Shown: piece by piece, positions 42,174 through 43,953 of the stretch
Layout: every line of letters begins with the position of its first letter
How positions within the stretch are numbered: the first letter of the stretch is position 1
Assembly (NCBI GenBank): GCA_964369185.1
Contig: CAYJEN010000009.1
Coordinates: forward strand, 1-43,953
DNA from: CAYJAZ01 sp964369185
GTDB lineage: Bacteria; Desulfobacterota; Desulfovibrionia; Desulfovibrionales; Desulfovibrionaceae
Direction: 5' to 3'
DNA: 43,953 nt
Position numbers and translations under genes: made by a program
The notes under the pieces: model-generated
What the model was told of the DNA's origin: nothing
Databases searched by the model: none
What the model saw: the letters and a program-made list of their open reading frames with translations, nothing else

Positions 42174-43919
42174 ATGGCAGAACAAAATGACAACGTTGTT
42201 GTAGACCGAGCGAAGAGCTCATGGTCTGATTTGTGGAAAAAAGAAGACTATTGGGCAATTTGGTTAGGTTTTCTTGTTATTCTTTTTGGCTACTTTTACT
42301 TTATTCAGTCCTATAAAGAGCCTTATTTAGAAAAGTTGAAAGCAATTGAAAGTGTAATTGCTGCTGAAGAAAAAAATCAATATTTTGAAACTATTGCTCT
42401 TATCAATGCAAAAGCAGAGAAAAAAGCATTGGGAGTAAAAAATGAAGAAGGTCCTAAAGCTCTTTTAGCATTCTTCAAAACTCCTGCTAAGTGGAAATCA
42501 AATCCTGTTGATGCTCTATATCTTTCACAGTCAGCTGCTGATGCAAGCAATGCTGAAATGCTACCTAAAGTAGAAGAGCTTAAAGTAGCTGCTGATGAAG
42601 CTTATAATGTTGCTGTAGCGGCTGAAGCTGCTGCAAAAGCAAGTAATTATGAAGTTGCTTCTTCAAACGAAGCTGCAAAAACTACTATTGCTGCATGGCA
42701 AAAAGCTTCTACTGATTATTCAAAAGCAAAGGCTAAACTTGCAAAACCATACAATTTAATTCCAAACTTAATTGTTCTTGGTTTGATTTTTGGTGCTATG
42801 TTTAGTGTTGGCGGTGTTTTTATGGGTTACAACGTTCCTAAATTCTTCATTGGATTTATGGGAATTTATGCCCTTACCGTTCTTGCTAACATTCTTGGTA
42901 AACATGCTACAGCAAGCTTCTACGGAATCAATGCTGAGGTTATGGCTATTGTGCTTGGTATGATCGTTGCTAATACAGTTGGAACTCCAAAATGGCTTAT
43001 GCCTGCTATTCAAGTTGAGTACTTCATCAAAACCGGTCTTGTAGTGCTTGGTGCTGAAGTTCTCTTTGGTAAGCTTCTTGCTATTGGTGTTCCTGGTATC
43101 TTCGTAGCATGGTTTGTTACTCCTGTTGTTTTAGTAACAACTTATATCTTCGGACAAAAAGTTCTTAAAATCCCTTCAAAAACACTTAACATGACTATCT
43201 CTGCTGATATGTCTGTTTGTGGTACATCAGCTGCTATCGCTACTGCATCAGCTTGTGGTGCGAAGAAAGAAGAACTTACACTTTCTATCGGTCTTTCCCT
43301 AACATTTACAGCTATCATGATGATTGTTATCCCTGCATTTGCTAATGCTGTTGGCATGCCTGAAGTTCTTGCTGGTGCTTGGATTGGTGGTACTGTTGAC
43401 TCAACAGGTGCTGTTGCTGCTGCTGGTGCTCTTATTGGACCAAAAGCTATGCAAGTTGCTGCTACAATCAAAATGATTCAGAATATCCTTATCGGTGTTA
43501 CAGCATTCTTCGTTGCTCTTTACTGGGTAACTAAAGTTGACGCTAAAGAAGGACAAAAAGTTGGTGTTGACGAAATCTGGCACAGATTCCCTAAATTCGT
43601 TCTTGGTTTCTTAACTGCAAGTATCTTCTGTTCATACGTAAGTGAAGCTCTTGCAAGCGTAGACGCTATCAACCTTACTTCTTCACTCTTCAATAACGGT
43701 TTATTATCATTCACTAAACCAATCAAAAGCTGGTGTTTTGCTCTTGCATTCCTTGCTATTGGTCTTGCTTCTAACTTCCGTGAACTTGCTTATCACTTCA
43801 AAGGTGGTAAACCGGTTATCCTATATGTTTGTGGCCAATCATTCAACCTTGCTCTTACACTCTTCATGGCTTGGATTATGTTCTACAAAGTATTCCCAGA
43901 AATCACAAACTCTATCTAA
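42174..43919 (+). CDS. YeiH-family putative exporter (PF03601) with N-terminal extension
   Basis: 581 residues, against about 340-350 for E. coli YeiH. The N-terminus has one membrane helix (about 23-42). Residues 50-185 are Ala/Lys/Glu-rich, predicted helical, and probably exposed outside the cytoplasm. From about residue 195 there are about ten helices of the YeiH core, with GIYALTVLANILGKH, KTGLVVLGAEVLFGKL, SADMSVCGTSAAIATASA and GGTVDSTGAVAAAGALIGP. The family is annotated as a putative sulfate exporter; the substrate is not proved. AAGGAG precedes the ATG. It is divergent from the HMGL gene. In a sulfidogen, export of a sulfur anion would make sense, but this is inference. Confidence 0.9.
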   Translation: MAEQNDNVVVDRAKSSWSDLWKKEDYWAIWLGFLVILFGYFYFIQSYKEPYLEKLKAIESVIAAEEKNQYFETIALINAKAEKKALGVKNEEGPKALLAFFKTPAKWKSNPVDALYLSQSAADASNAEMLPKVEELKVAADEAYNVAVAAEAAAKASNYEVASSNEAAKTTIAAWQKASTDYSKAKAKLAKPYNLIPNLIVLGLIFGAMFSVGGVFMGYNVPKFFIGFMGIYALTVLANILGKHATASFYGINAEVMAIVLGMIVANTVGTPKWLMPAIQVEYFIKTGLVVLGAEVLFGKLLAIGVPGIFVAWFVTPVVLVTTYIFGQKVLKIPSKTLNMTISADMSVCGTSAAIATASACGAKKEELTLSIGLSLTFTAIMMIVIPAFANAVGMPEVLAGAWIGGTVDSTGAVAAAGALIGPKAMQVAATIKMIQNILIGVTAFFVALYWVTKVDAKEGQKVGVDEIWHRFPKFVLGFLTASIFCSYVSEALASVDAINLTSSLFNNGLLSFTKPIKSWCFALAFLAIGLASNFRELAYHFKGGKPVILYVCGQSFNLALTLFMAWIMFYKVFPEITNSI

Positions 43920-43953
43920 TTAGCATAAATTAGCGAGTAAAATAAGAGAGTCG

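Noticed and set aside
1..43953. CRISPR array, prophage, tRNA or rRNA genes
   Set aside because: No regularly spaced repeats, phage structural genes or RNA gene signatures were seen in the intergenic regions.

Overview
The window is low-GC bacterial chromosome. Gene content and protein style suggest a Gram-negative anaerobe of the Desulfovibrionaceae or a close relative: a large type-I-secreted RTX protein with an acidic N-terminal module, isolated FliL/FliN flagellar genes, many c-di-GMP proteins, a YeiH-type exporter with an N-terminal extension, and a Re-citrate-synthase-like HMGL protein. The assignment is an inference; there is no rRNA, no tRNA and no ribosomal protein gene in the window.

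Layout. (1) 1-11444: a 2038-residue RTX/VWA surface protein lies between c-di-GMP type genes. A PAS protein cut by the window edge (1-379) carries the same Cys-containing PAS domain as a PAS-GAF-GGDEF-EAL protein (7929-10055). A membrane diguanylate cyclase follows (10116-11444). (2) 12017-22638: a nitrogen block on the plus strand. A cytidylate-kinase-like gene leads urtABCDE (urea ABC importer), a Helicobacter-type urease (fused gamma/beta subunit plus alpha subunit), and the nickel-insertion genes ureE, ureF, ureG and ureD/H. (3) 22816-33351: an accessory metabolic region. It holds an MFS transporter, an aldehyde dehydrogenase and a zinc alcohol dehydrogenase divergent from a Crp/Fnr-type regulator (a perfect 20-bp palindrome lies between them), a crotonase, and a three-gene unit of hydantoinase/oxoprolinase-like protein, DUF917 protein and NCS1 permease. 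(4) 33784-39758: a small repeat-rich lipoprotein, then housekeeping genes era, yggS, fliL and fliN, a second MFS transporter, and tsaD. (5) 39866-43919: an assembly gap flanked by identical 55-bp ends, a 603-residue HMGL enzyme fused to a Cache/PDC-like sensor domain, and a 581-residue YeiH-family transporter.

The genes suggest a cell that imports urea at low concentration through UrtABCDE and hydrolyses it with nickel urease. It may also open cyclic ureide or lactam compounds taken up by the NCS1 permease, and it may control a giant surface adhesin by c-di-GMP.

Two families of small repeats run through the intergenic regions. One is a set of TA-bounded inverted repeats with the consensus end TAGGGTATRTTTCTAAA (five paired copies and one solo end), resembling miniature transposon remnants. 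The other is a set of hairpins with GAGGGGGAA-like arms, mostly at the ends of transcription units. These, the 37-bp repeat at the aldehyde dehydrogenase 3' end, the urtA-urtB hairpin and the HMGL-sensor fusion are the least explained signals here.
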